Part shown: piece by piece, positions 38,753-49,906 of the stretch
Layout: each line of letters opens with the position of its first letter
How positions within the stretch are numbered: position 1 is the stretch's first letter
Source: Isoetes taiwanensis
Taxonomy: Eukaryota; Streptophyta; Lycopodiopsida; Isoetales; Isoetaceae
Assembly: GCA_021234155.1 (NCBI GenBank)
Contig: JAJEKV010000053.1
Coordinates: 5,980,488-6,044,487, forward strand
Length of the DNA stretch: 64,000 bases
Reading direction: 5' to 3'
Notes under the pieces: generated by a model
Told to the model about the DNA's origin: nothing
Seen by the model: the letters and a program-made list of their open reading frames with translations, nothing else
The model's database searches: none
Position numbers and translations under genes: made by a program

Positions 38753-41700
38753 GAATTGATGTCGCCGCTCGCTAAAGGAGTCTCCCCACCTTGGGATCTT
38801 CCTGTCCTGCAACCAACTTGATGCATACAATTTATTACTATTATACTTACACAGTTATTAGAATTACTCTAAGGTAATATTTTTAAAACATTACTAGGAC
38901 ATTGCATTATCCCAATAACTTATCAATTCATAACTCTATTAAAGCAAGGTACTTATTAGCCTTACTTAATACGACATTTAAGTTTATCAAGATTTAATAA
39001 TTTCATATACAATTATCCTTCGAGGTACTCTTCATTCCTTGCAACACATTCCAACAAAACTTGTGTTGCAAGTCTTCGTAGCTCGACCTCCTTGCCCTCC
39101 GGAGCACTCTATTGGCCCGCAGGTCGACACTACATTAATACCATTTTAATTATTAACAAAATTATGGTTATAAGGTAACCACCCATCTAATTAACTAAAT
39201 GGATGCATGACTAATCTCCCCGTAGGAGGAAGAGGATGCTTCTTCCGCCGCGGGCCGTGGAGTCTTAACCCATACCTAGCATAGGTGCATGATGGAGATT
39301 AACTTGAAACCCCGCATGATTTCTGCTGGCTCTTTTAATGCATGCGATTAACATAATTACCCTAAGGTAATATTTATGAATTAACATTATCATAGTATCG
39401 GATACATTACTTCCGATAGTACAATTATATTTACTCTAAGCTTTGCAATATTTAAGGACTTTTAGATCGCGATTATTTTAACAATAACCCTGGTTTAGAC
39501 CTATTGTTACATAGACAAGGTTTTAATTATCATACACAAGAATTAGATGTGCTTCTTATTCTCTTCCTTGGGTCCCTGATTACTTTTGGAAGTATATCCC
39601 TAAGATGCACTTAAGTATATCTGAATTCTATTTTCTATTTATATTTATAAGGACCCGAGGTCATATAGCTATCCTTGGAAGGAATTGCATCCTTGCGAAG
39701 GATTAATTAACATGCTACCTCACATTACCGTTGTTATTTAACTTATTTCCCTATGATACATATACGTACAACAATTTCTATCCAGTTATTAGGATCTATA
39801 TTTAACTTATCTATAAGACACATTAAAGCTTATAATGCATGCAAGACACCTTACCTAAGGCTAGAACGATCCACCCATTGAGCCAAGGCCGAGTAATTTT
39901 GGAGATGACTTGGTCGTTGCATTGCTCCCATAGTTTTGCTCCACTTCATTGGTGTAGTTAGCTACACGTTGAAGGCCCCCGAGCACTAAGGTATCTATCT
40001 ATCTTACGCCTATCCGCCGGCCATTGCCGGAGTGAACTCTATTCTACGGGTCTGGTCAATTGATGGAAGTACGCTCAATCAAAAAAATTGAGCCCTCCCA
40101 CTTTCTTCGAAAAAGAAAATGGTCCTCAAGACCCCTTCAATGACGTTGTGCACAACGTCATATCTATTCTCTCCCCTTAAGAGGTTATACGCTTCTTACT
40201 TAGCGCATTGCTTTACTAGCCTTAGCTAACATATATAACCATCTAAGATGGATGCACATATTATGTTATCATTTATTTCAATATAGTTATGCGTTACCTA
40301 CTTGGTTAGAACGATTCTAAACCACAAGGTTTTGTCATGACGACAATTCCTTTTGTCTCAAAAGACTATTTGATTACTATAATTCTTATTTTAGATGTAC
40401 CTTACATGTATTATTCTTTTATATTCTAGAGATTCCCCCTTTCTTAGTTATTTAAACTCTTGGAATATTCCTACCAATCGAATTGATGCCATCGTAACAA
40501 GTTGGCCGGACTTGTTAGATTACTTCTTTTCTTTCGGTTGGATTATTCTTTTGGAGGTGCTAGATTTATATATGGTCAACAATTATCCTAGTAATGATTC
40601 TTCTTAGTGAGGAGATCAATCTCACCAAGTGGTTTCAATACGTTGGATGACTGTTAACAATCGTGTATAATTTTAGTCACTCCTATGCGTTTCCTTCCCA
40701 ATCCTTGACGCTTAGCTCAATATTGGGGCAACCCTTTCAGCGAGAATATCCGGCAATGCCTTCTAATCCCAATATGGATATTGCCGTCCGTACATTTAAC
40801 CTACTAGGCCCCATGGCCTTAGATCCCTGCGCTTGCTAGAAGCTCATCCACTCGTTGCCTGCTTGAAGTAGCAAGGTACGTTCTTCCGAGTCGCTCGATA
40901 CTTCAGTCTCCTTGACGGTGGCTCCCCTTTGATGTAGAGGTTGACTTTGTTCGTTAGAAGCCTCTCATTGCTGGTGGCTTGATGGTGTAGTTGATCACTT
41001 GAAATCTTCCATGCCGCTTTTCAAAAACCTGAAGGTGGCGCCGTTGAAAAAGATCTTTCGTCTTGAACTTTTTGTCTTGGCAGCTAAAGGACGACTCTGT
41101 ATCCGATATTGTTTCTTCGACTCCATCGACGTCTCGTACGACGAGTCCTCTTGTTGCCTGAAGGTTGTTGAGGATGTTGATTGCTTCACCCCTGCAAATT
41201 GCCTGACATCTCTTCCTTTGATTTGTTACGCTATGGGAGGGAAGGAATAACAAGGGAACTATATATGCAAAGCATATAGCTTACATAATTACAATTAGTA
41301 CTAGAGCTATTAAGTCCCCTTGTGCCTCCCTTCGAGTTGCACACCTACTCCTTGGTAATGTCATCGGTGTTCCTCCCGGTGCAATGGTGTTGACGATCTA
41401 TATCCTCCTATTTGTATGCCAGCTCGTACTCCGGGGTAACTTGTTGATATACTTGGGCCCTCCGATGTTTGTCGGCTATGGCACAACACGCTTTGCATCA
41501 CATTCTAACTAAAGGTGTGCTGGTCGTTGATGCTTTGACATTTCAGTCTGCTTCCTGATCCTGTTCTCGGGTGGTAATTGTTCCCCCCTTCATGATACTT
41601 GAAGCTATTTGGAGGCGTCTCTTGAGGCTGTGCACGCTTCCTTTGGCTATACTCCTCTGGAGTTGTTCTCTTCTGCAGTTGTTCTTTGAATCGTCCATCC

Positions 41701-43389
41701 TTGGGTTCACCAAGTTGCATGCAAGTCCGCGAGCAAGTTATCGGCTCGCCTCGCCTCACCTAATTGCTTCTCCATCGAGCTTCCAATCTTCCTTGTTTGA
41801 TCCCCTCGGTCACATGGCTTGACATTGTCACGCGTTCCTCAAATGCTATGCTGTCTTCTTGTCTTGAGGTACCCTCCGGTGGTTTTGATTGTGCCCGTCA
41901 GTTTTGATCCTCCTGTTGCCTCTAGGGAGCTCGTGGAAGAAGTCGGTTGCTAGCACTTCTCCAGCTTTCAGTTCCTGACCTTTGTCCCTCTATGCATGTC
42001 GGTCTCTCTGTCAAGTAAAGCTTCATGGCTCTCCTCCCTGCTGGCTATATTGTCGGGATGATGGATCCTCCTTGAGTTGAAGAAGTACCTGCCTTAGATA
42101 TACTCTTGTCGTTGAATAGCCTGGCTATTATCTTGAACTCTCTTTTTGCCGAAGGTGCTTCAGTTGCTATCCTTGTCGTTAAGGTGTCGAATGCTTCTAC
42201 CTTGGGCGTTTGATGTGCCACATGTCGGAGATATGATCGGCTTCTTCTCTTCTAATTACTGGTAGGAGTACCTGACGAAGCCATCACCTAGTTGTTGAAG
42301 GCATATCTCCTCGTCGCAGTGCCTTTCGTACGTGCATCTCCGTCTAATACACGTGTCATAGCGCATCACCCTATATTACCACAAGGTGGAATTATGGTTG
42401 TCGAGATGTTGCCTTCTTAGTTGGCTCGTTGATGTCGGGTCGTTCCTCCTTCTATTGTTGAGGCCACTCGTGTCATAAGTTCGTCAAGTGTTGCCGCTGC
42501 CACAAGAGGTAGTGGTGCGCCCTGACGATGTCCTGGTGCAGCGCTGATGATCTTGACATGACCGGTGTTGTCTCTTATTCTGACATTGGGTGGACGAGCG
42601 GTCTTCTACTTGAGGGCACTTCCCGAAGTGTTTGGAGTCGAAGGTTTGCTTGGGCTCTGGTCATTTCTCCCTCGTACTTGCTCTTCCATTTTGATCTTGG
42701 GCTATAGTTGTGCTTCCTTGCTTCCTCATTTGGTAGTCGAAGTGAAGGAGCTTCCTGATCTGAGTGCTAAATCCATAAAACATGACTTTAAACTCATGTT
42801 TCTCCACTATATCTGTGAGCACCCGAGATATACAATAGACATATACGCATTTACATTGGGATTTTAATTCATCCACTTTTTCAAAACAACTACGAAGATC
42901 TACTTAAATGTTTATACTCCTTTAGGGTTTCCCCTCCTCCTATCGCGTTTGATCCTTCGGTTTTGTCGCATCTTCTTCTTCCCTGGTTGACTCCCGGATT
43001 CCTTGAGATGTTGCTACTATTGTTGAGCTTCATGTCTGATCCGAAAGCTCGTCACCCCAAGTTGCGTAAGAGTGTTCGGCCGATGTGATCCCTTGAAAAA
43101 GATGCTCCTCCTTAATGTGTATGTCCGTCGTGAAGGAATGCGCTGACCGCCAACGCCCCTATATGCAAAGTGTGTCGCTGCAAGGTTGCCGATGTGCGGT
43201 GCCATTGATCGGTTGATCACCGGCTGTTGCGGTCGGGCGTTCTTGAATGTCTCGAAGCTCGAGATCGTGGTGTGGTGAGGGCGTGCATTGTCATTCCTCC
43301 ATAGGTTGAATTTCCGAAAGCCCCTGCTGATTGGGCTTTGCTTTCGAGGTGCCTCCCCGTGCTTGGAAGTGTGGTCATCTCCATTGCAC
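38753..43389 (-). mobile_element. Internal region of antisense gypsy-type element, no intact pol
   Basis: No long - strand frame. Short frames at 40,954-41,253 (99 codons) and 41,505-41,759 (84 codons) lie in the right orientation, but I cannot match them to gypsy domains. About 40,490-40,700 is similar, inverted, to 9,258-9,494 of the sense element. A + strand 100-codon ORF at 42,565-42,867 is probably chance. Confidence 0.45.
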
Positions 43390-43650
43390 CTACCCTAGCT
43401 CCTTCCGGGTTGCCTTTTGCGTGATTTGTACCTGCTGGCTAGGTCGTCTCCTCTGTCCTTTGGGTCCTATCCATTCGAGTCTCGCACTCCTTGGCTGACG
43501 TAGTAAAGTCGTCCTTCCTTTGGTTTCTAGGTGTTTCTGGGTCCAGAATTCTTGTTCGAGCGGAATATTCTCCTCCTTGATCTTGCCCCTAATGCTGATA
43601 TAGGCCTTCAAGTTGGAGATGTTCCTTCCCTGATATGCGTCTCCTTCCCC

Positions 43651-44244
43651 TTATGGTCTCCTACTTTTTTGGAACCGATGAAAGTTCTCCTGCTGGTGCA
43701 AGGGAGCTGGAAGCTCGTCCTGGTCAGCCTTAGGTGCGTTGTGGTTGCCTAGCTTGGTTGCTCTTTTTGTTGATGTTGCATTACATTCGCTTGAGCTGCT
43801 GGGCTGCAAGGTCATGGTTGTCTTCCCTCCGGTTTCTATACGCTCCTGTGTCGCCATGACTTCTCTCCTCGATGAAAGATTATGCCCTCTGACCTTAGCT
43901 CGTGATGCCAACGTGGCATCGATGTCTAACGTCTTCCTGCACCTGTATTTTGCTGCCTTGCATTCTTCCATTTGAAACTCATGTGCGTCGAGTTGGTGAA
44001 GGCGTCGAGATCCTCTTTCTGATGTGACCTCGTGGACGTGGTAGCCGGGAGGTTGACATCTAGAAAATTCTTGGGTTACCAAAAATTCTTCCCATTTGAT
44101 GAAGATTGATGATAGGCCGGTGGTGTCCTGTTCTACTCGTTTGTCAGTTTGAGGTGTTTGTCGTTGTGCTTCCCTCTCTTGGGTCTGTTTTCGGTCTCCT
44201 CTCCTTATCTGTCTGTACATCAGTTGGGACCTTGATGTCTTCAA
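43651..44244 (-). CDS. Possible gag-like protein of antisense gypsy-type element
   Basis: The longest frame of the element's interior, 197 codons, on its coding strand and about 2.2 kb after the 5' LTR, where gag would be expected. The protein is highly charged, rich in R/E/Q/T. I see no CCHC zinc knuckle or other gag signature, so the call rests on position and charge. A shorter frame follows at 43,390-43,611. Frame breaks at CHG sites may have shortened it. Confidence 0.35.
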   Translation of the reverse strand: MKTSRSQLMYRQIRRGDRKQTQEREAQRQTPQTDKRVEQDTTGLSSIFIKWEEFLVTQEFSRCQPPGYHVHEVTSERGSRRLHQLDAHEFQMEECKAAKYRCRKTLDIDATLASRAKVRGHNLSSRREVMATQERIETGGKTTMTLQPSSSSECNATSTKRATKLGNHNAPKADQDELPAPLHQQENFHRFQKSRRP

Positions 44245-45023
44245 GAAGTTGCAACTCTAGCTCTTCTGTGGCTCTGGCCCTGTACTTCAAAAGCAACGCT
44301 CGTATATTCTAGAGTCTAAGGGTCCACTTGAAGGGCTCTCCTACAACATTTTGGGCTCTGTAAGTAAGCAAGATGGCTCGAGCAGCATTACTGGAGACAT
44401 ATCTATAATCTCCAAGTCTATGGACATTAGGACATGTGGTATGGCATGAATTGAGGGTTGTTTTGCAAAACCTTCATGATGTTTGAGGCATACTCTAAGG
44501 TCCTAGCAAAGTTGATTTGGGGGAGTCCAATCTCTACACATGGAGTGACTTGGGCAGCTCTAGACTCTAGCTCCTTTCTAGGTATCCTGGCAATAGGGAG
44601 TGTCAATGTGGCGGCTGTATAGGTCAAATTCTATTAGAAGGACACAAAATTAGGTCAAGGTTTATGCCTTTGACATGAGCAGAGGTGATGTACCAACAGT
44701 TGGACTTGGGTTGCTATGCTGAGGTCTAGATGACTATAACAAAGGGGTGTTCTTGGGCACTTCTATCTAGGAGTAAGGCATCAGCTTTCAGCCGAGAGCA
44801 ATACTTGTGAGGTACTAATGGGATATGCTTCTATTTACAAACAAACCACAGTTTGGAAAAACAATTCAAGGGTTTGAGCAATTTTGGTAATTTTGAGCTG
44901 GGGTTTGACATTTCTAGCCTAATTTGAGGTATAAATGGATTATAGACTGTCTAACGGTCCTATTGCAACAAATTTCAGGCGATTTGGAGCTCTGTAGCTC
45001 AAGTTATGGGGTTTGAAAAATCG

Positions 45024-46169
45024 GACCCCTCTAAGCGTGCGCGAGGAGGGTGTTAGGTTGGGACCTAAGTGGCCTCTGGCGCACCCTTGGAGGTGTTGGT
45101 CCTTCTATGTCTAATGGATGCCAAAAACAAGTTTAAAGACATGAATTCCTACTTATTTTCTTCTGAACTGCTAGTTTCTTTGCTTATTTACTTCATGGGG
45201 GGGGTGTAAGTGGTCGATCAAGGGTCTAGTTGGTGGACCCCTCTAAGCTTGCGCGAGGAGGGTGTTAGGTCTAGACCTAACTATGCCCTGGCGCACCCTT
45301 AGAGGTGTTGGCCTCTTTTTACCCAAAATTTCACATTTGCTCCTTAACTACTACTATACTTAATCCAATGCACGTTTTAAACAAAAACATATAGTCAGTA
45401 TTATTCAAAATTTTCACACTTTACATGTAAGCCCTGTTAGTTACAAAAGTAGCTTCGTTTCTATTTATCTGTCCTCTTGATGTATTTGGCCGCCTCATGT
45501 CCTTTGGTTGAAGCGTGACTCTTTTTGCATGGAGCGTGCATGCCAGTGAGTCTTCAAAGTGTTGCACGACCTCCATCTCTGCCTTGCTTATTTTCTTGGT
45601 TTGTTGATGAAATCCTCCATATCTCGAATCGAAGCTAGGTCTTCTTCAACCTTTTTTTCGTTCGAACCCCTCTAAGCATGCGTGAGGAGAGTGTTAGGTC
45701 TAGACCTAACTATGCCCTGGCGCACCCTTAGAGGTGTTGTCCCTTTCTGCTCTAAACTTATCCAATTTACACAATTTAACATGCCTTTTCCACTAATTTA
45801 AGCATTCTAAACAAGATCCTATCATTACTTTTACAATTTGAGTAAGTTTTGATCAAATTCCGAGGTCACTTTTTGGGGACCCCTCTAAGCATGCGCGGGA
45901 AGGGTGTTAGGTCATGACCTAACTATGCTCTGGCGCACCCTTAGAGGTATTGCTCCAAAATGACGTTTACTTAAGGTTTTTCTGTGTTTTAACATACAAA
46001 TCTAGCTAATTCGAGCTTTTTAAACGGAATTTCATCTTTTATTTTACAATTTGAGGCTCCTAAGGCCGAGTTCTAGGGTTCATATGGGGTGACCCCTCTA
46101 AGCGCAAGTGCTGAGAGACCGATTTAGGTCCGACCTAACATGCTCCTGGCGCATCCTTGGAGGTGTGGG
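45024..46169. repeat. Five dispersed ~76-bp hairpin modules (copy B)
   Basis: Modules at about 45,024-45,099, 45,236-45,311, 45,664-45,739, 45,878-45,952 and 46,091-46,169 match those of copy A one to one. The second and third carry the perfect centre TTAGGTCTAGACCTAA; the fourth has TTAGGTCATGACCTAA, a compensated variant that keeps the palindrome. They lie between the PBS and the gag-like frame. Confidence 0.85.
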
Positions 46170-46410
46170 CCAAAAAGTGTCTAAAATTTGCTAGACTTTC
46201 TTAGGTGACTTTTCTTCTATCGATTTCATCTTAAATATGTTCTCTAATTATCCTAATTCTAGATAATTACTAACTCTATTCCTGGGAAAAAAAATTTCCC
46301 ACTATTCGAGGTTTGTGCTTGGGCTTTTATCTCCAAGACTGAATGTCTAGATTAGTTAGTTCCTATAGGAATACGGTCGCTGCTCTCGATCTTGGTCCGC
46401 CAAGATCAAG

Positions 46411-46421
46411 GCTCGATACCA
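46411..46421 (-). promoter_or_regulatory. Primer binding site (copy B, one base short)
   Basis: GCTCGATACCA is the copy A site GCTCTGATACCA minus one T, lost within a CTG. It lies next to the inner LTR end. It is an example of CTG-centred damage in a functional motif. Confidence 0.8.
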
Positions 46422-47977
46422 TCAGGACGGCTCCCTCAGCCCTATACGATGCCCCGATCAGATACAAACCGGAGATCATCCTCAAACCAAGCATCCGCCA
46501 CGACATGAGGCCGTCCACCTAACATCGGGCTCTTGTTGGTGGCCAAGAACCCGACGGGAAGAATGGACGCGGTCATTCATCCCGCCTCCCTCGGATCGAT
46601 CTAGCCGCTGAAGCGTAAAACACACATGAGCACATGACATCAAGCAACAATAACATACCCACCTCAAGGGTGGTCCACCATATCACAAGAGCTGCAACAA
46701 CACATCAAGACATCAACATAACATGGGGAAATCCTACCCGTGCTCGGACTCTTGGGAAAAGACTGACGGCTTGGGTCTCCCGGATAACAATGCGCATAGA
46801 ATTTATGGCAAATGGATTTACCGGGCATAGGAACATGGTCGTTGGGTAGTCCACTCCATCCCCTCCCCGTGCATACTTTGCGGATAGGCTGAAAAGTATT
46901 GGAGCCCCGACCGTAGCCTCGGGCGGGTTCATAGCCAAAGGGGCTACTATCGGGTTGCATCTCCCAGCCTCCCCGCCGAGGCAGGAGGAGATCACTCTTC
47001 TCCGTAAGGTTCATGCTAATCACAAAGCGAAGCTAGAAAGCCACCGCCAGTAAACGACTTGAACCCCTAGAAGATGACGATCACCCAAGAGGTGTCGAGC
47101 CCATACCCGCCTCACGCAGCGTGTGGTATTAGGCCTAGCCCACAATGTTCTACTGCCGCCACGCACTGCAGGGATCAAGCTGGATCAGACAAGCCCTTCC
47201 TTGTCCCGGTCTAGCTCCGCCACCCACCCAAAGGGCTTTATGCACGAGCCGCATTAATTGGGAATTAATGGGCTACCTATGATCATACAATTACTTGGGC
47301 TCTGGGTCTCTACCCCCCTTCCCAATACACAAGAGTGGCGCATAGAATGTCAAAACATCATCAACAGAACTGAACATAACAGAATACATCTATTCTAATC
47401 TACCTAATCATACATGGTTAGGTTCCTTTGTTAGTGTCTATCATTTTTAGGCTGTAGGGGTCGCCTATAGCTAAGAATGGATGTTAAACCTACTGAAAGA
47501 GGCCTAATAACTCGGATCTACCTATTGAATCAACCACCCACCCCGCATCTTGGCTGGCTCCCCTCCCGAAAGCGCCCATGCCGCTGATCTCGGGTCGGCC
47601 GATCTTGGATCGAAGCCGCAACCGGGAGATCCGACTTCTCCGCCTCGCTCAGCGAAATGCATCCTCTGCTGCTCCAATACGAGACTCAGGGCTGAGAACT
47701 AAAAGGGTTTCCCTTTTAGGGTTTATGCCCCTTTACGCATTTAGCGCTGGTCCCTTTTTGGTCAATGGGTCATTGCCACGTGGCAAAAAGGGATTATATT
47801 CACATGTTGCTTTAACATGTGCAATATAATGGTTCACAAGGTCGCACTTAGGGTACTATTTTTTTTGCCGCCGCGGTATATGTCGCCCGAGTCGACATAT
47901 ACACGGCGATCAGTATTTCAGTGACGCGGTCAAGATAATATACGTATTCATACCGTATGTTATGCTGGAACGTCACA
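46422..47977 (-). mobile_element. 5' LTR of antisense gypsy-type element
   Basis: About 1,556 bp, ending CGTCACA at 47,977 followed by the AAGAA duplication. The inner end reads TCAGGACGG where the other LTR has TGTGACGG. It contains TTGCCACGTGGCAA at 47,773-47,786. Confidence 0.9.
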
Positions 47978-47982
47978 AAGAA
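47978..47982. repeat. Target-site duplication AAGAA (right)
   Basis: Matches the AAGAA at 37,187-37,191. Removing the element with one copy of the duplication leaves the flanking reading frame continuous. Confidence 0.88.
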
Positions 47983-49268
47983 GATTCTCCCAAAACTGGG
48001 AATGGGAGCTTATAATTTCCCAATGTCCAAAGGGGCAACCACATGTGAGGGCTGTGGTCTTCTGTTTTCAGAAGAATATGAATTGCATGTTAAGATTAAA
48101 TCATGTGGTCATATTTACCATGTTATATGTTTCAGTGTTGTGCTGGAAAGCATGCATTGCATTGCATCTGGCTGTGATGTTGAGGTTCCTCCAAGTATTC
48201 TGGATGAACTTGGTTTCAAGGAACTCAAGCCACCAGATTCAGATGAAGAAGAATCAAGTGAAGAAACAGAAGCAGAAGAAGTTGTAAAAAGCAGCAAGGT
48301 CAAGAGTGGAAAAAAGCAGAAGGAGGTGACACCCAAGAAGAGATTCAGAGAAGAAACTAGCTCGAGCACCTCTTTGTTTAATGATCCATCAAGCTCAGAT
48401 TTTCAGCCTGTCAGAGTGGCAAAGAAAAGAATAACAAGGAGTGCCACTAAGTCATGTGGTCAAAAACCAATAGATAAAGGTATTTATTCAGTATTTTCTC
48501 AAGTTAGTTTAAACCTTGCTTCAAGTTTGTTTATTCCTTGCAGATCCAATTGATGTGGACAAGGTAAGTCCAACGAAACTCGTGAAGAGAGTCCTCAGAT
48601 AGGCACTAAATCAGCAGGTAATTAATTTAACATTGAGATTTGAGATTAACTACAATTACTTAAGAGTTTTTTTGCTGCAGACAATACCTGTGATGATGTT
48701 GTAGATAACATTGTCCAGCATTATTTTGCAGTGCATAATTTATCTCCGAAAACGAAAGGTAAGCAACATTTCAGCATATGTAACATTTACTGATGTGTAT
48801 TTGACTTACAACAGCTTTTTAAATGCAGAAAAAATTTCAAAAGTGGTTGGATGGTAAGGTGCTATGGAAACTGAGGTTTCAGACAAGGGTTTATCTGCAA
48901 TGAACACTCCACTTAAAGACGGTAAGCACTTTTTCAGCACATGTGTTCAAGAGTTTTATTTTAGACTAACCTAACTTGTATTATGCAGATCCTCCAGTTC
49001 CAGTTGCAGTGGTTGAGCAAATGCCAACTACCTTGAGCACTTGTAAGTGTTATCTTGCACATTTTGCTTGCACAAATAAATTTTTATTTACTTTTTGTTT
49101 GCAGGTCAAGAATTGGGCACAGTGGTGATCTCACCAGCACGTGAGATATTTTCTCCAGCACAGAGGAAAGTGCTGTTGTCTCCACAAAGCCCAGACAGCC
49201 CCATGGAGGATGATGTTAGCATGGAGAAGTGGTTGGAGAAGAAGCTGCATAAGAAGTTGCAGCTCTAA
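47978..49268 (+). CDS. Transposon gene, C-terminal RING-type zinc finger part
   Basis: Continuation of the gene begun at 36,306, after the LTR insertion. The first exon runs to 48,479, then 48,544-48,563. Further exons are less certain and lie around 48,680-48,760, 48,850-48,921, 48,990-49,042 and 49,105-49,268, ending with TAA at 49,266-49,268. The first exon encodes CEGC, then SCGHIYHVIC, then CIASGC. That C-x2-C...C-x-H-x2-H-x2-C...C-x4-C spacing resembles a RING-H2 finger, although the last pair is wider than the usual C-x2-C. An acidic stretch (DEEESSEETEAEE) and basic KKRF/KKRITR patches follow, suggesting nuclear location. The gene converges on the transposase and both flank the minisatellite. 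If the finger is active, a ubiquitin-ligase role is possible; this is inference. Confidence 0.6.
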
Positions 49269-49554
49269 TTTAATCTTCATGTTGATAATAGTGCTTTTTT
49301 ATGAGGAATATTACTGCACCAATTTTCCCCTTAAGTGCAGTGATTTTTTGAACTATTTTGTATCACACTAATATCAAATGAATCAATTTCTTATGAATCA
49401 AATGATATCAATTTCTTATGAATCTATTCTTATCATGTTCAACATCATGTTTGCTTGCTATTTTGAGGTTTTTTAAGGCTGACAGCTATCATGTTCAATC
49501 CGTTATGAATATCTTATGTATGAATGTTACAAGTCTAATTCATACACAAGTTCA

Positions 49555-49749
49555 ATTCAAACACACTTGCAATTCAATTTCAATTCACACACAATTCAAA
49601 CACACTTCCAATTCAATTTCAATTCACACACAATTCAAACACACTTCCAATTCAATTTCAATTCACACACAATTCAAACATACTTCCAATTCAATTTCAA
49701 TTCACACACAATTCAAACACACTTCCAATTCAATTTCAACTCACACACA
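49555..49749. repeat. 39-bp minisatellite, 5 units (copy B)
   Basis: Five exact-length 39-bp units with single-base variants (cttgc/cttcc, acaca/acata). It lies between the stop codons of the two convergent genes, a position that might contain terminators. Frames of 81-121 codons crossing it are by-products of the 13-codon period. Confidence 0.95.
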
Positions 49750-49906
49750 ATTCAGTTTTAATGTCAATACAAACAATAGCTAAAATTTCGTTACAAATCA
49801 ATGGTTAAAATTTCATTACAAATCAATGGTTAAAATTTCAATATAATGGTTTGTAACAATGGTTATAATCATAGAATGGTATAAAATGTACAATTTAAAA
49901 GAACAA

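Larger units (their letters stand above)
37192..47977 (-). mobile_element. Full-length antisense LTR retrotransposon (Ty3/gypsy-type), 10.8 kb
   Basis: It is complete by structure: LTRs at 37,192-38,739 and 46,422-47,977, TG...CA-type ends, AAGAA target duplications, an initiator-Met PBS inside the right LTR and a polypurine tract (AAGGTGGGGAGAA on the - strand) inside the left LTR. The gypsy assignment rests on its LTR and polypurine tract being homologous to those of the sense element at 8-14.7 kb, which carries readable gypsy pol. The internal region has only short - strand frames (40,954-41,253; 41,505-41,759; 43,390-43,611; 43,651-44,244). No intact pol motif was found, so it is probably non-autonomous or corrupted in this sequence. 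It lies inside the coiled-coil/RING gene of the surrounding DNA transposon. Confidence 0.9.
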
